Positions 1-7,013 of a stretch of 13,102 nt of DNA are shown here, piece by piece (position 1 is the stretch's first letter; the number at the start of each line of letters is the position of its first letter). The notes under the pieces were generated by a model. The model had not been told where the DNA came from and ran no database searches. It saw nothing but the letters and a program-made list of their open reading frames with translations. The stretch comes from an uncultured Altererythrobacter sp. (lineage in GTDB: Bacteria; Pseudomonadota; Alphaproteobacteria; Sphingomonadales; Sphingomonadaceae), in contig CAMPIX010000039.1 in assembly GCA_946886565.1 (NCBI GenBank), forward strand, positions 1 through 13,102, given 5' to 3'. Position numbers and translations under genes: made by a program.

Positions 1-20
1 CCCCGGTCCGGGGAGGATCT

Positions 21-1307
21 TTAGCCGAACATGCCCTTCCGCGGTCCGAGGTAGCCGAACAGGTAGGCCGCCACCTTGCGCATCTGGATTTCCTCCGCGC
101 CCTCGGTGATGCGGTATCGGCGGTGGTGGCGGTAGATGTGCTCGAACGGCTTGTGCCGCGAATAGCCGATCCCGCCGTGGACCTGCATCGCGCGGTCGGC
201 CGCCTCGCACACCAGCCGGTTCGCCCAGTAATTGCACATCGAGACCTTGTCCGAGAGCTCGCGCTCGATCGCCTTGTGCGGCAGGCGGTCCATCTCCCAC
301 GCAGTCTTGTAGATGAGCAGGCGCAGCATCTCGCACTGGGTCGCGAGCTCGACCAGCGGGAACTGGATCGCCTGATTGCGCGCGAGTTCCTCGCCGAACG
401 GCTTGCGCTCGCGAGCATATTTCACGCTTTCCTCGACGCAGAAGGTCGCCGCGCCGAGGCTGCTCGCGGCCTGGCGAATGCGGTTCTGGTGGACGAAGCT
501 CTGCGCGAGCGCGAGCCCGCGGCCTTCCTCGCCGAGGATCGCCTCGTCGGGCACCCAGACGTTGTTGAGGCTCAACCGCGGGTGGTCGGTGGGCATGTTG
601 AACGTCCACATCCATTCCTCGATCTCGAGGCCGGGCGTGGGGTTGGGGACGAGAAAGCAGGTGATCCCCTTCGCGTCGCCGTCCTCCCCGCCGGTGCGGG
701 CGAACAGCGCGCAGTGGGTGGCGACGTGCATCCCGGTGATCCACATCTTCTCGCCGTCGATCCGCCAACCGGACGCCCCGTTGCGCGTCTCGCGCACGGC
801 GCGGGTCTCCATATGGGTCGCGTCGGAGCCATGGTCGGGCTCGGTCAGCCCGAAGGCGACGCGGCGCTGCCGCTCGAAGCCGCCGGTGATGAATTCCTTC
901 TTCTGCGCCTCGGTCCCGAACTCCTCGAACATCGCGACGAAGGGGAAATTGCCCACGATCGAGTGTTCGTTCTGCAAATCGTTGTGCAGGCCGAGGCCGC
1001 GCTGCGCGAAGCGGTCGCGGATCACCGCCATCCACAGGTTCGATCCGTCCTTGCCGCCGTATTTCCCGGGTGCGGAGAAGCGCCAGTGGCCCGCGGCGTC
1101 GGCGCGCCGGGTCGCTTCGCGCAGCAGCTCCTCCCACTCGCGGCGCGGCAGGCCGCCCGCGTCCCAGTCGGTGCGCGCGTGCTCGCGGCGGTGGTCGAAG
1201 AAGCGCACGTTGTCGTCGGCGGCGACCAGCGGCTCGATCTCGGCTTCGATGAAGCGCTCGAGTTCGGCATAGTAGTCTTCCAGTTCCTGGGGAACGGTGA
1301 AATCCAT
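21..1307 (-). CDS. Acyl-CoA dehydrogenase family protein (ACAD11/LvaC-like)
   Basis: FAD-dependent acyl-CoA dehydrogenase fold, 428 aa, cytoplasmic. Visible landmarks are the FAD/substrate segment FGLTEPDHGSD (residues 152-162), WITG (189-192), RKPFG (301-305), the C-terminal QVHGGIGYSRHKPFEHIYR block (375-393) and TEGAEEIQ (401-408). Glu402 of that last motif aligns by position with the catalytic base of medium-chain dehydrogenases. The ATG at 1307 was chosen because it gives the family-like start MDFTVPQELE and overlaps the upstream stop as TGATG; an in-frame ATG at 1325 lies inside the preceding gene. It is the last visible gene of a three-gene operon. Because it follows an APH-like kinase, a role like LvaC/ACAD11 (acting on a phosphorylated 4-hydroxyacyl-CoA) is more likely than classical beta-oxidation. 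The family call is sure; the substrate is inference. Confidence 0.93.
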   Translation of the reverse strand: MDFTVPQELEDYYAELERFIEAEIEPLVAADDNVRFFDHRREHARTDWDAGGLPRREWEELLREATRRADAAGHWRFSAPGKYGGKDGSNLWMAVIRDRFAQRGLGLHNDLQNEHSIVGNFPFVAMFEEFGTEAQKKEFITGGFERQRRVAFGLTEPDHGSDATHMETRAVRETRNGASGWRIDGEKMWITGMHVATHCALFARTGGEDGDAKGITCFLVPNPTPGLEIEEWMWTFNMPTDHPRLSLNNVWVPDEAILGEEGRGLALAQSFVHQNRIRQAASSLGAATFCVEESVKYARERKPFGEELARNQAIQFPLVELATQCEMLRLLIYKTAWEMDRLPHKAIERELSDKVSMCNYWANRLVCEAADRAMQVHGGIGYSRHKPFEHIYRHHRRYRITEGAEEIQMRKVAAYLFGYLGPRKGMFG

Positions 1308-2644
1308 CAGTGCTCTCCGATCCACTTCTTTCGCGCCACGGCCAGCGCGGGGTACTTGGGCACGTCCGCGGCGAGCTTGTCGAGCGCGCGGCGCCGCAGT
1401 TCGGCAAGCAGGCCGGGCATTGCGAGCGAGGCGTCGCCGGCTAGCAGGTCGTCGGCGAGGCCCCGGTCGGTGGCGAAGCGCGCGTTGTCGCCGCGCGCGA
1501 CCATCCCCAGCGCATTGCGCGCGACCGCGAGCTGAAAGCGGTCGTGCCCTTCCATTCGGTCTTTCACGGTCGCGAGCCAGTCGGCGACCGCGCTGGCGAT
1601 CTCCCCTGCGGTCGATTCGCCCGCGGGCGTAACGGCCCGAGGCGAAGGCGGGAGAGGGCGCGTGCGTTCGGCTGGCGGCGCATCATCCTCGAGCAGCAAC
1701 AGAAGGTCGAGCTCCTGCTCGCTCGTCCGGCGCGCGATGACCACACGTTCGAGCGTGCGGTCCTCGCCGCTGCGCCAGAAGCGCGCGTTGCGCAGACAGC
1801 CGAGCGCCCACCACACGGTGCGATAGATCAGCCAGAAGCGGAACCTTGCGGGATCGACGCGCGTGCCGCTTTCGGCCTCGTAGGCGGTAAACCACTGCTC
1901 GAACGAGCCGAGCCCCAGCGCCGGCCGGTCGATGCGTGCAAAGCGCCACACGGTCATGCAACCGAAGGCCAAGTCCTCGTGCCGGTCGCCGAAATGGGCC
2001 AACTCCCAGTCGAGCACGCCGGTGAGCCGTCCGTCGTCGGCGAGCACGTTGCCGAGCCGGTAGTCGCCGTGGTTGAGCACCGGCGCCACGCGCTCGGGCA
2101 GGTTATCGCGCAGCCAGCGCAGGCCGAGCGCGATGATCGGGCGGTCGTGGCCGGCCTCGGCAAATTGCTCCGCCAGTCCTTCAACCGCTTCGGCATAGTC
2201 CATCTCGGGAATGCCCGCGGGGAGCGTTTCGCGCGGGATCGCATGGATACGCGCGAGGTCGCGTGCGGCCCCGGCAAGCAGTTCGGCGGGCCGCTCCATC
2301 GCCAGGATCGCGCGCGGGTCGGGCGTGCCGGGGAGCGCGCGCATGACATAGCCGCTGCCGATCCCGTCGCCGGGTTCGAGCACCTGAACGACCCTGGGTG
2401 CGGTGACCCCGGCGGCGTGCGCCGCGCGGATTATCGCGGCCTCGACCTCGTGCCCGAACGGCCGCCCTTCCATGAAGGCGAGCGAAGGCGCGCGGCGCAG
2501 CACAAAGGCCGCGCCGTCGGCTTCGAAGCGCCAGGATTCCATCGTCGCCCCGCCGGTGAGGCGGAAGAGTTGGCCCGGCGCGCCGATCCCGGAGCGCGCG
2601 AGCGCTTTGGCAAGCCCAGCCTCGAGGTCCGGTGCTTCGGCCAT
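1307..2644 (-). CDS. APH-like phosphotransferase with C-terminal DUF6285-like domain (putative LvaA-LvaB fusion)
   Basis: A 445-aa protein in two parts. Residues about 20-300 form an aminoglycoside-phosphotransferase/choline-kinase-like fold, with the catalytic loop NHGDYRLGN (191-199) and the metal-binding LDWELAHFGD (211-220). A Pro-rich linker (about 321-345) leads to a helical tail (about 345-440) that resembles DUF6285, a small domain usually encoded as a separate gene beside such kinases and acyl-CoA dehydrogenases. In Pseudomonas putida, LvaA (kinase) works with the small LvaB to phosphorylate 4-hydroxyacyl-CoA before LvaC acts; mammalian ACAD10/11 carry related kinase and dehydrogenase parts. 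The neighbouring dehydrogenase fits this scheme. The ATG immediately follows the upstream TAG with no gap, and the stop overlaps the next ATG, so the three genes are probably translationally coupled. An antibiotic-resistance role is unlikely. The DUF6285 assignment is by recognition only. Confidence 0.9.
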   Translation of the reverse strand: MAEAPDLEAGLAKALARSGIGAPGQLFRLTGGATMESWRFEADGAAFVLRRAPSLAFMEGRPFGHEVEAAIIRAAHAAGVTAPRVVQVLEPGDGIGSGYVMRALPGTPDPRAILAMERPAELLAGAARDLARIHAIPRETLPAGIPEMDYAEAVEGLAEQFAEAGHDRPIIALGLRWLRDNLPERVAPVLNHGDYRLGNVLADDGRLTGVLDWELAHFGDRHEDLAFGCMTVWRFARIDRPALGLGSFEQWFTAYEAESGTRVDPARFRFWLIYRTVWWALGCLRNARFWRSGEDRTLERVVIARRTSEQELDLLLLLEDDAPPAERTRPLPPSPRAVTPAGESTAGEIASAVADWLATVKDRMEGHDRFQLAVARNALGMVARGDNARFATDRGLADDLLAGDASLAMPGLLAELRRRALDKLAADVPKYPALAVARKKWIGEH

Positions 2645-4183
2645 CTAGCTTCCCGCCACCCGCGCGAGCGTGCGACCGTCGTCGGCCTGTGCGAGTGCAA
2701 GCCGCGCGCCGAAGGGCTCTCCGCCTTCGAACAGCGCCCGCGTCGGCTCGTCGGCGAGATCGGCGTTGGCAGCGACGCGTTCGCCACGGGCATTGCGGCC
2801 GGGCACGATAGCCACCGGCCCGCGGCGGCTCTCGGCGATGGTATAGGTCTCGACCGTCAGGCTGTCGCCCGGTTCGTCGGCCTTGGGGACGCGCTCGGCC
2901 GGGCCATCGACCGTCTGCCAGCGGTCGGCGCCCGACCAGTCGGCGGGCTCGGTCGAGTACACTCCGGTGGCGTATTTGCTCATGAAACCGCCGTTCGCGC
3001 CGACGAGCGCGTAGCTGCCGCGGTCGGCACGCACCCGCGCTACGGCCTCGGCGATCGCGTGGGTCGAATAGTTGTTCCCGGCACCGCCGAAGAACGGCAG
3101 CCCGCCCGTCAGCGTCAGTCCGCGCGGATCGTCGATCGCGAGCCCGAAATGGTCGGTGACGTTGAACACCGGCACGGCGAAACACGAATAGAGGTCGAGG
3201 TAACGAATATCGTCGAGCGAGCGCCCGGCACGCGCGAGCGCAGCTTTGATCGAGGCGATCGAGGCGGGGCTACGCGAGAGGTCGGGACGCGCCATCACCG
3301 GCAGCTCGGTGGCGCCGGCGACGGCGTGGATATGGACCCAGCGATCCTCCGGAATGCCCAGCGCGCGCGCCTTCCCCGCCGAGACGATCACCAGCGCCGC
3401 GGCCTGGTTCACTTGATCGCGCGAGACGGTCGTGCGCGGATAGGGCTCGGCGACGATCCGGTTGCGTGTCGTCACCGTCGCCAGCTCGTCCGCGCTGCGT
3501 ATGTCGCGCGATGCGGTGTGAGGATTCGCCGCTGCCACGCGCGTGAACGGGGCGAACAGCTCGCCCATGAGCTGGCGATAGTCGGCGAGAGATAGCCCGA
3601 GCCGGGCGCGGCGCGCGTTCTCGAACAGCGCGTAGTGCGAAATCGCGCTGACCGCGCCGTGCTGCACGAGTTCGGCGTCGAACATGCCCTCGAGCCCGAA
3701 GCCGCGATCCTCGAGCTCGCCGCCGACATTCTCCGACCAGTCCCGCCGCTCGCCCGCATCGCGCAGCGCGCGCACGGTCGAAATGGCTTCGGAGCCTACG
3801 ATCGCCGCCGCTTCGCTGCGCCCGGCCGCGATCTCGCTCGCCAGTTCGCCGACCAGCCTTTGGCTGGTCTGTCCGCCGGTGGTATCGAGGATCGCGCGGG
3901 GCGGATTCGCGCCAACCCGCCGCCCGATCGCGCGCGGCCGATTGTCCGCCCCGCCGAACGGAGGTTCCGCGCCGGGGCGAGAAATCTCGAACTGGCGAAT
4001 CGCGGCGATGGTGTCGATCACCCCCGCCAGATCGCCCGTCGCGCTCGCATCGCCGATCGCCGCCTTCAGCCCCTCGCCCGCGAGGTCCATGTAGGACAGC
4101 GCGCGATAGCCTGCATCCTGCGGCCGCTCGGAATACTGGCCGACGCCGACGATTACGGGGGTGCGCTCAGGACTACTTGGCAT
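2645..4183 (-). CDS. Thiolase-like protein type 1 (acetyl-CoA acetyltransferase family, SCP-x-like)
   Basis: A 512-aa thiolase-superfamily protein beginning PVIVGVGQYSERP. Thiolase landmarks are GSEAISTVRAL (130-140), the YSCFAVPVFN segment (332-341) and GGLPFFGGAGNNYSTHA (360-376). At the usual position of the N-terminal nucleophilic cysteine the sequence reads DTTGGQTSQRLV (100-111), with no cysteine. The last ~70 residues (VETYTIAESRRGPVAIVPGR onward) resemble the extra C-terminal domain of thiolase-like protein type 1, known from mycobacteria, for which conventional thiolase activity is doubtful. It probably binds an acyl-CoA and serves the same fatty or 4-hydroxy acid route as the two downstream genes. 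The ATG at 4183 was preferred over in-frame upstream starts, because the upstream extension has no family character and would run through the divergent flavin reductase. GGAAGAG lies about 10 nt upstream. Confidence 0.88.
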   Translation of the reverse strand: MPSSPERTPVIVGVGQYSERPQDAGYRALSYMDLAGEGLKAAIGDASATGDLAGVIDTIAAIRQFEISRPGAEPPFGGADNRPRAIGRRVGANPPRAILDTTGGQTSQRLVGELASEIAAGRSEAAAIVGSEAISTVRALRDAGERRDWSENVGGELEDRGFGLEGMFDAELVQHGAVSAISHYALFENARRARLGLSLADYRQLMGELFAPFTRVAAANPHTASRDIRSADELATVTTRNRIVAEPYPRTTVSRDQVNQAAALVIVSAGKARALGIPEDRWVHIHAVAGATELPVMARPDLSRSPASIASIKAALARAGRSLDDIRYLDLYSCFAVPVFNVTDHFGLAIDDPRGLTLTGGLPFFGGAGNNYSTHAIAEAVARVRADRGSYALVGANGGFMSKYATGVYSTEPADWSGADRWQTVDGPAERVPKADEPGDSLTVETYTIAESRRGPVAIVPGRNARGERVAANADLADEPTRALFEGGEPFGARLALAQADDGRTLARVAGS

Positions 4184-4226
4184 GCGGCGGTTGCTCTTCC
4201 ATCGCCGCGAGATTAGCGAGGGTGCG

Positions 4227-4838
4227 GTGTTGGACAAGGCCGCATTCCGCAACGCGCTCGGCAGTTTCGTGACCGGCGTGACGATCGTCACCGCGCGCGA
4301 CGGGGATGGTGCGCCCGTGGGCCTCACCGCCAACAGCTTCAATTCGGTCTCGCTCGATCCGCCGATGGTGCTGTGGAGCCTCTCGCTCGACAGCCACAGC
4401 CTGCCCGCGTTCCGCGACGCGCAGAGCTGGGCGGTGCATATCCTCGCGACCGGGCAGCAGGAAATGTCGGACCGCTTCGCGCGGCGCGGGGCGGACAAGT
4501 TCGCCGGGCTCGCGTTGGCCGACGGGCCCGAGGGCGCACCACTGATCGAAGGCTGCGCTGCGCGCTTCGGGTGCCAGGCGCGCTTCGAATACGAAGGCGG
4601 CGACCACGCGATCTTCCTCGGCGAAGTGGTCGATTTCGACCGCAGCGAGGCCGAACCGCTGATTTATCACGGCGGGCGCTACGGCCGGCTTATGCCCGCC
4701 GACCGCGAGGGGCTCGACCCGCAGGACCACGCGCAGCTCGTCGTCGCGGGCCTGATCCGCGAGCATGGCGGCGAGTGGCGGTTGACCGAGGCGGGGCGCG
4801 CGCAGCTGGAACTGCTGCGGCGTATCGAGAGCGCGTAA
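4227..4838 (+). CDS. Flavin reductase family protein (FMN-binding split barrel)
   Basis: About 203 aa. The start AFRNALGSFVTGVTIVTAR followed by GLTANSFNSVSLDPPMVLWS is typical of short-chain flavin reductases (HpaC/NtaB type), which reduce FMN or FAD with NAD(P)H for two-component monooxygenases. The core domain covers about residues 5-155, ending near GEVVDFDR and YHGGRYGRL. A tail of about 45 residues (DPQDHAQLVVAGLIREHGGEWRLTEAGRAQ...) looks like part of a winged-helix or MarR-like segment and is not part of the core fold. The start is uncertain: GTG 4227 has a GAGGG about 4 nt upstream and gives the family-like N-terminus; TTG 4230 would do as well, and ATG 4182 would overlap the divergent gene's start codon. 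No oxygenase partner is visible in the window, so the substrate is unknown. Confidence 0.88.
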   Translation: MLDKAAFRNALGSFVTGVTIVTARDGDGAPVGLTANSFNSVSLDPPMVLWSLSLDSHSLPAFRDAQSWAVHILATGQQEMSDRFARRGADKFAGLALADGPEGAPLIEGCAARFGCQARFEYEGGDHAIFLGEVVDFDRSEAEPLIYHGGRYGRLMPADREGLDPQDHAQLVVAGLIREHGGEWRLTEAGRAQLELLRRIESA

Positions 4839-4927
4839 GTAGTCGGGGCGGGTTCGCTCGGACGGGAAGCCGGGCTAGAACCGCACCGAATCGCGCGTGC
4901 GCACGGGGCGACGGGGGCGCTGTTGCT

Positions 4928-5584
4928 ATGGCATCAGGGGGCGAACTTGCCGAACGGCTCATGTCGGTCCTCGACTGCGAGGCCGCCGACGCCGTGCGTC
5001 TTGCAGATGCGTTTCGCGAGCGGCGCCTGCCGCACGCGGCGGTGCTGGCCGGCCCTGCACAGACGGTCGCTTCGTGCTGGTTCGTGGTCGAGGGAAGCCT
5101 GAGCCTTTCGCTGTTCGGCGAGGGCGGGCAGACGGCGCAAGTCGCGACGTTCGGGCCGGGCGAGCTCGCCGGGGCTTTTCCCGAACCGCGCGAGCAGGCG
5201 GGCGAGCTGTGCGCACAGGGCCCGACCGAGCTGATCGAAGTGGAGACCGCGCGCCTGCTCGATCTCGTCGCGAGCGAGCATGCCGTGGGGCGGGGAATGA
5301 CGTTGCTGCTCGCGCGGCAGCACGCGTTGCTGGTCGACCGGTTGGCGGGACGGATGATGCTCTCCGCAACGGGACGGGTTTACGCCGAGCTTCTCCGATT
5401 GGCGGATGGCGCGGCGACGATCGCCCCGCTGCCGGTGGTCACTGCGCTCGCGCTGCGGGCGCACACCGCGCGCGAAACGGCCTCGCGCGCGCTTGCGGCC
5501 GCCGAACGGCGCGGGTTGATCGAGCGCGACGGCAGCGTGCTGCGGATCGTCTCGCCCGACCGGCTGCGCGCGCTCGCGACCTGA
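4928..5584 (+). CDS. Crp/Fnr family transcriptional regulator
   Basis: A 218-aa protein with a cyclic-nucleotide-binding-like beta-roll (about 20-115; WFVVEGSLSLSLFGEGGQ and ATFGPGELAGAF visible), a connecting dimerisation helix (about 118-147) and a C-terminal Crp-type helix-turn-helix. The recognition helix probably lies in RAHTARETASRALAAAERRG (177-196), followed by the wing LIERDGSVLRIV. The phosphate-binding motif of cAMP-binding CAP (FGExxLL...RxA) is not preserved and there is no Fnr-type N-terminal cysteine cluster, so it probably senses something other than cAMP or oxygen through [4Fe-4S]. The ATG at 4928 is the first plausible start; GGGGGCG lies about 10 nt upstream. It is 89 bp behind the flavin reductase and may or may not be co-transcribed. 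Its targets are unknown; its 3' end faces the TPR/SLOG gene with only 7 bp between stops. Confidence 0.87.
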   Translation: MASGGELAERLMSVLDCEAADAVRLADAFRERRLPHAAVLAGPAQTVASCWFVVEGSLSLSLFGEGGQTAQVATFGPGELAGAFPEPREQAGELCAQGPTELIEVETARLLDLVASEHAVGRGMTLLLARQHALLVDRLAGRMMLSATGRVYAELLRLADGAATIAPLPVVTALALRAHTARETASRALAAAERRGLIERDGSVLRIVSPDRLRALAT

Positions 5585-5591
5585 GATCGTA

Positions 5592-6722
5592 TCAGGGCAG
5601 ATAGATGCGGTAGAGGTCGCTCGTGCCGAGCGCGTGCCCCACCGCTCCGGCAAGCTCGGCATCGAGTTCGGGCTCGGCAAGCCGGGCGAGCGCCAGCGCG
5701 TCGACACTCGCCCAGAGGCCCGGGACACCGCCTGCCAACGCGGCGGCCGCGGCCATCGCGTCGCTTGCCGGTTCGGCCGCCTGGACATCGAGACCGAATT
5801 GCGCCTCGGGCCGATAGCGTGCGGCGGCCATCGCTCGCGACATGTTGTCGAACCGCTCGACGCCGGGCGCCGGGGTCGCGGCCGCGAGCAGGACCTGGAC
5901 GGTGGTGGCCCCGCCGGGCGGAAAGCCTGCGAAGTCGAGCGAGCGCTCGATCTCGACCGTCGTGGCCGCGTTGCCCGTTGCGGCCCAGGCCTCCCATGCC
6001 TTGCCGATCTCGGGCTCGCCGCCGTGCGGTGCGATCGCACGCAGCCCGACTGCAGCGGTTTCGAGATCTTTCGCCCGGCCGATCGCAAGCCCCTTCGCGA
6101 TCTGCGCGGCGAGGCCGCTGGTGACGGCATCGATGGCAGCTCCGCGGGCGGCGATGTGCACCGAGGCGGCGCGCGCCAGGCAAGCATCGAAGCGCGGTCC
6201 CCAGTCTCGCGAAACCGAGGTCACCGACGCGGCGCGGAAAGCCCCCGCTTCGACCGGTAGTATGAGATTGAGTTCGGTCCCGCGCTCGAGCAGCGCTTCG
6301 GCGACGAGGATGTCGGTCCCCGCGGCCAGCGCGCCATAGGCCTCGCACGGGGCGATCTCCGCCACCGCCCGCGCGATGCGCGCCTGCGCTGCGCCGTCGT
6401 CGGGCGCAAGCGCCATCACCCCGCCGTAGGCGAGCACCGGAGGGGGGGTAAAGGGGGCCAGCCATGCGGCGGATTCGCCGATCTCGCCAAGCAGGAGCCG
6501 GAACTGCCGCAGCGCGATCGCGTGATCCTCCCACGCGCGGGGGGCGAGCGATACCGCGCGCTCCAGATTTGCCCGCGCCGCGCCGGGATTGCCGGCGACC
6601 AGCTCGGCCTCCGCTCGCGTGGCGGCGAGCCAGTAAGCCGTGTCCGGAGCATGATCGCCGCTCGCCAGCAGAGTGAGCACTTCGCCGGCGATTTCCGCGC
6701 CCCGTCCGCGCTCGCCCCCCAT
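5592..6722 (-). CDS. TPR protein with SLOG-like nucleotide-binding domain
   Basis: 376 aa from the first canonical ATG (6722), but coding sequence clearly continues upstream (separate entry). Residues 1-90 are TPR-like helices (LAATRAEAELVAGNPGAAR, ERAVSLAPRAWEDHA, LRQFRLLLGE). About 95-250 is a Rossmann-like region: VLAYGGVMAL, then YGALAAGTDILVAEALLERG (129-148), LNLILPV (151-157), WGPRFDACLARAASVHI (174-190) and GLAIGRAKDLETAAVGLRAI (211-230). This pattern of small-residue loop, 'AAGTDIL..EALLERG' and a beta strand is what I know from SLOG/LOG-like domains in TPR signalling proteins. The last ~100 residues resemble the end of class III cyclase domains without the catalytic core. No signal peptide or membrane segment is present, so it is cytoplasmic. 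It is the last gene of the TIR operon, 72 bp or more behind the 193-aa gene. The SLOG call is by recognition and needs a profile search. Confidence 0.75.
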   Translation of the reverse strand: MGGERGRGAEIAGEVLTLLASGDHAPDTAYWLAATRAEAELVAGNPGAARANLERAVSLAPRAWEDHAIALRQFRLLLGEIGESAAWLAPFTPPPVLAYGGVMALAPDDGAAQARIARAVAEIAPCEAYGALAAGTDILVAEALLERGTELNLILPVEAGAFRAASVTSVSRDWGPRFDACLARAASVHIAARGAAIDAVTSGLAAQIAKGLAIGRAKDLETAAVGLRAIAPHGGEPEIGKAWEAWAATGNAATTVEIERSLDFAGFPPGGATTVQVLLAAATPAPGVERFDNMSRAMAAARYRPEAQFGLDVQAAEPASDAMAAAAALAGGVPGLWASVDALALARLAEPELDAELAGAVGHALGTSDLYRIYLP

Positions 6723-6938
6723 GGCGCTGAGCGATGCGGCGTTGATCAGCGCATAGGTCGAAGCGCGCTCCCCAGTGCGTGCTCCGGCGAGGTAGCGCTC
6801 GGCCGCGTGCGCGAACAGCGTCGCACGCTCGGCGCCCCGGCCGGTTCGCGCGGCGCGATATTTGAGCGCGCGGCCTTCACGGATATGCTCGTCGCCGCTG
6901 GTAGCGATCGCCTGTCTCCTGCTCCGAGGCGCTGTGTC
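6723..6938 (-). other. In-frame N-terminal coding extension of the TPR/SLOG gene without canonical start codon
   Basis: The frame of the TPR/SLOG gene stays open upstream of ATG 6722 to a TAG at 6941-6939. Its translation reads like protein of the same family, for example REGRALKYRAARTGRGAERA and AHAAERYLAG...STYALINAASLSAMGG, which forms a TPR-type helix running into the annotated start. No ATG, GTG or TTG occurs in this stretch. The best initiation context is AGGAG (6920-6916), 7 nt before an ATC codon at 6908-6906; initiation there would give a 438-aa protein. Either ATC is a rare start codon, or an ATG was lost by mutation or sequencing error. Confidence 0.6.
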
Positions 6939-7013
6939 CTACGCTGCCGTCGGGATGACAAGGAAAGAAGGGATCGGCGGGTGTGGTCCACCGTGCCAGA
7001 ATCTCGCCTCGAC

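Noticed and set aside
1..13. CCCCG/CGGGG hairpin just after the acyl-CoA dehydrogenase stop, possible terminator
   Set aside because: The 5-bp stem is short and the window ends there, so a U-tract cannot be seen.
123..3595. Long plus-strand open frames (about 470 and 683 codons) opposite the acyl-CoA dehydrogenase, kinase and thiolase genes
   Set aside because: They lie antisense to genes with clear conserved motifs, have Arg/Pro/Gly/Ala-rich low-sense translations and no family features; such frames are expected in GC-rich DNA.
4184..4498. Extended N-terminus for the thiolase-like gene from an ATG at 4498
   Set aside because: The extra 105 residues have no family character and would run through the flavin reductase; ATG 4183 gives the expected PVIVGVGQ start.
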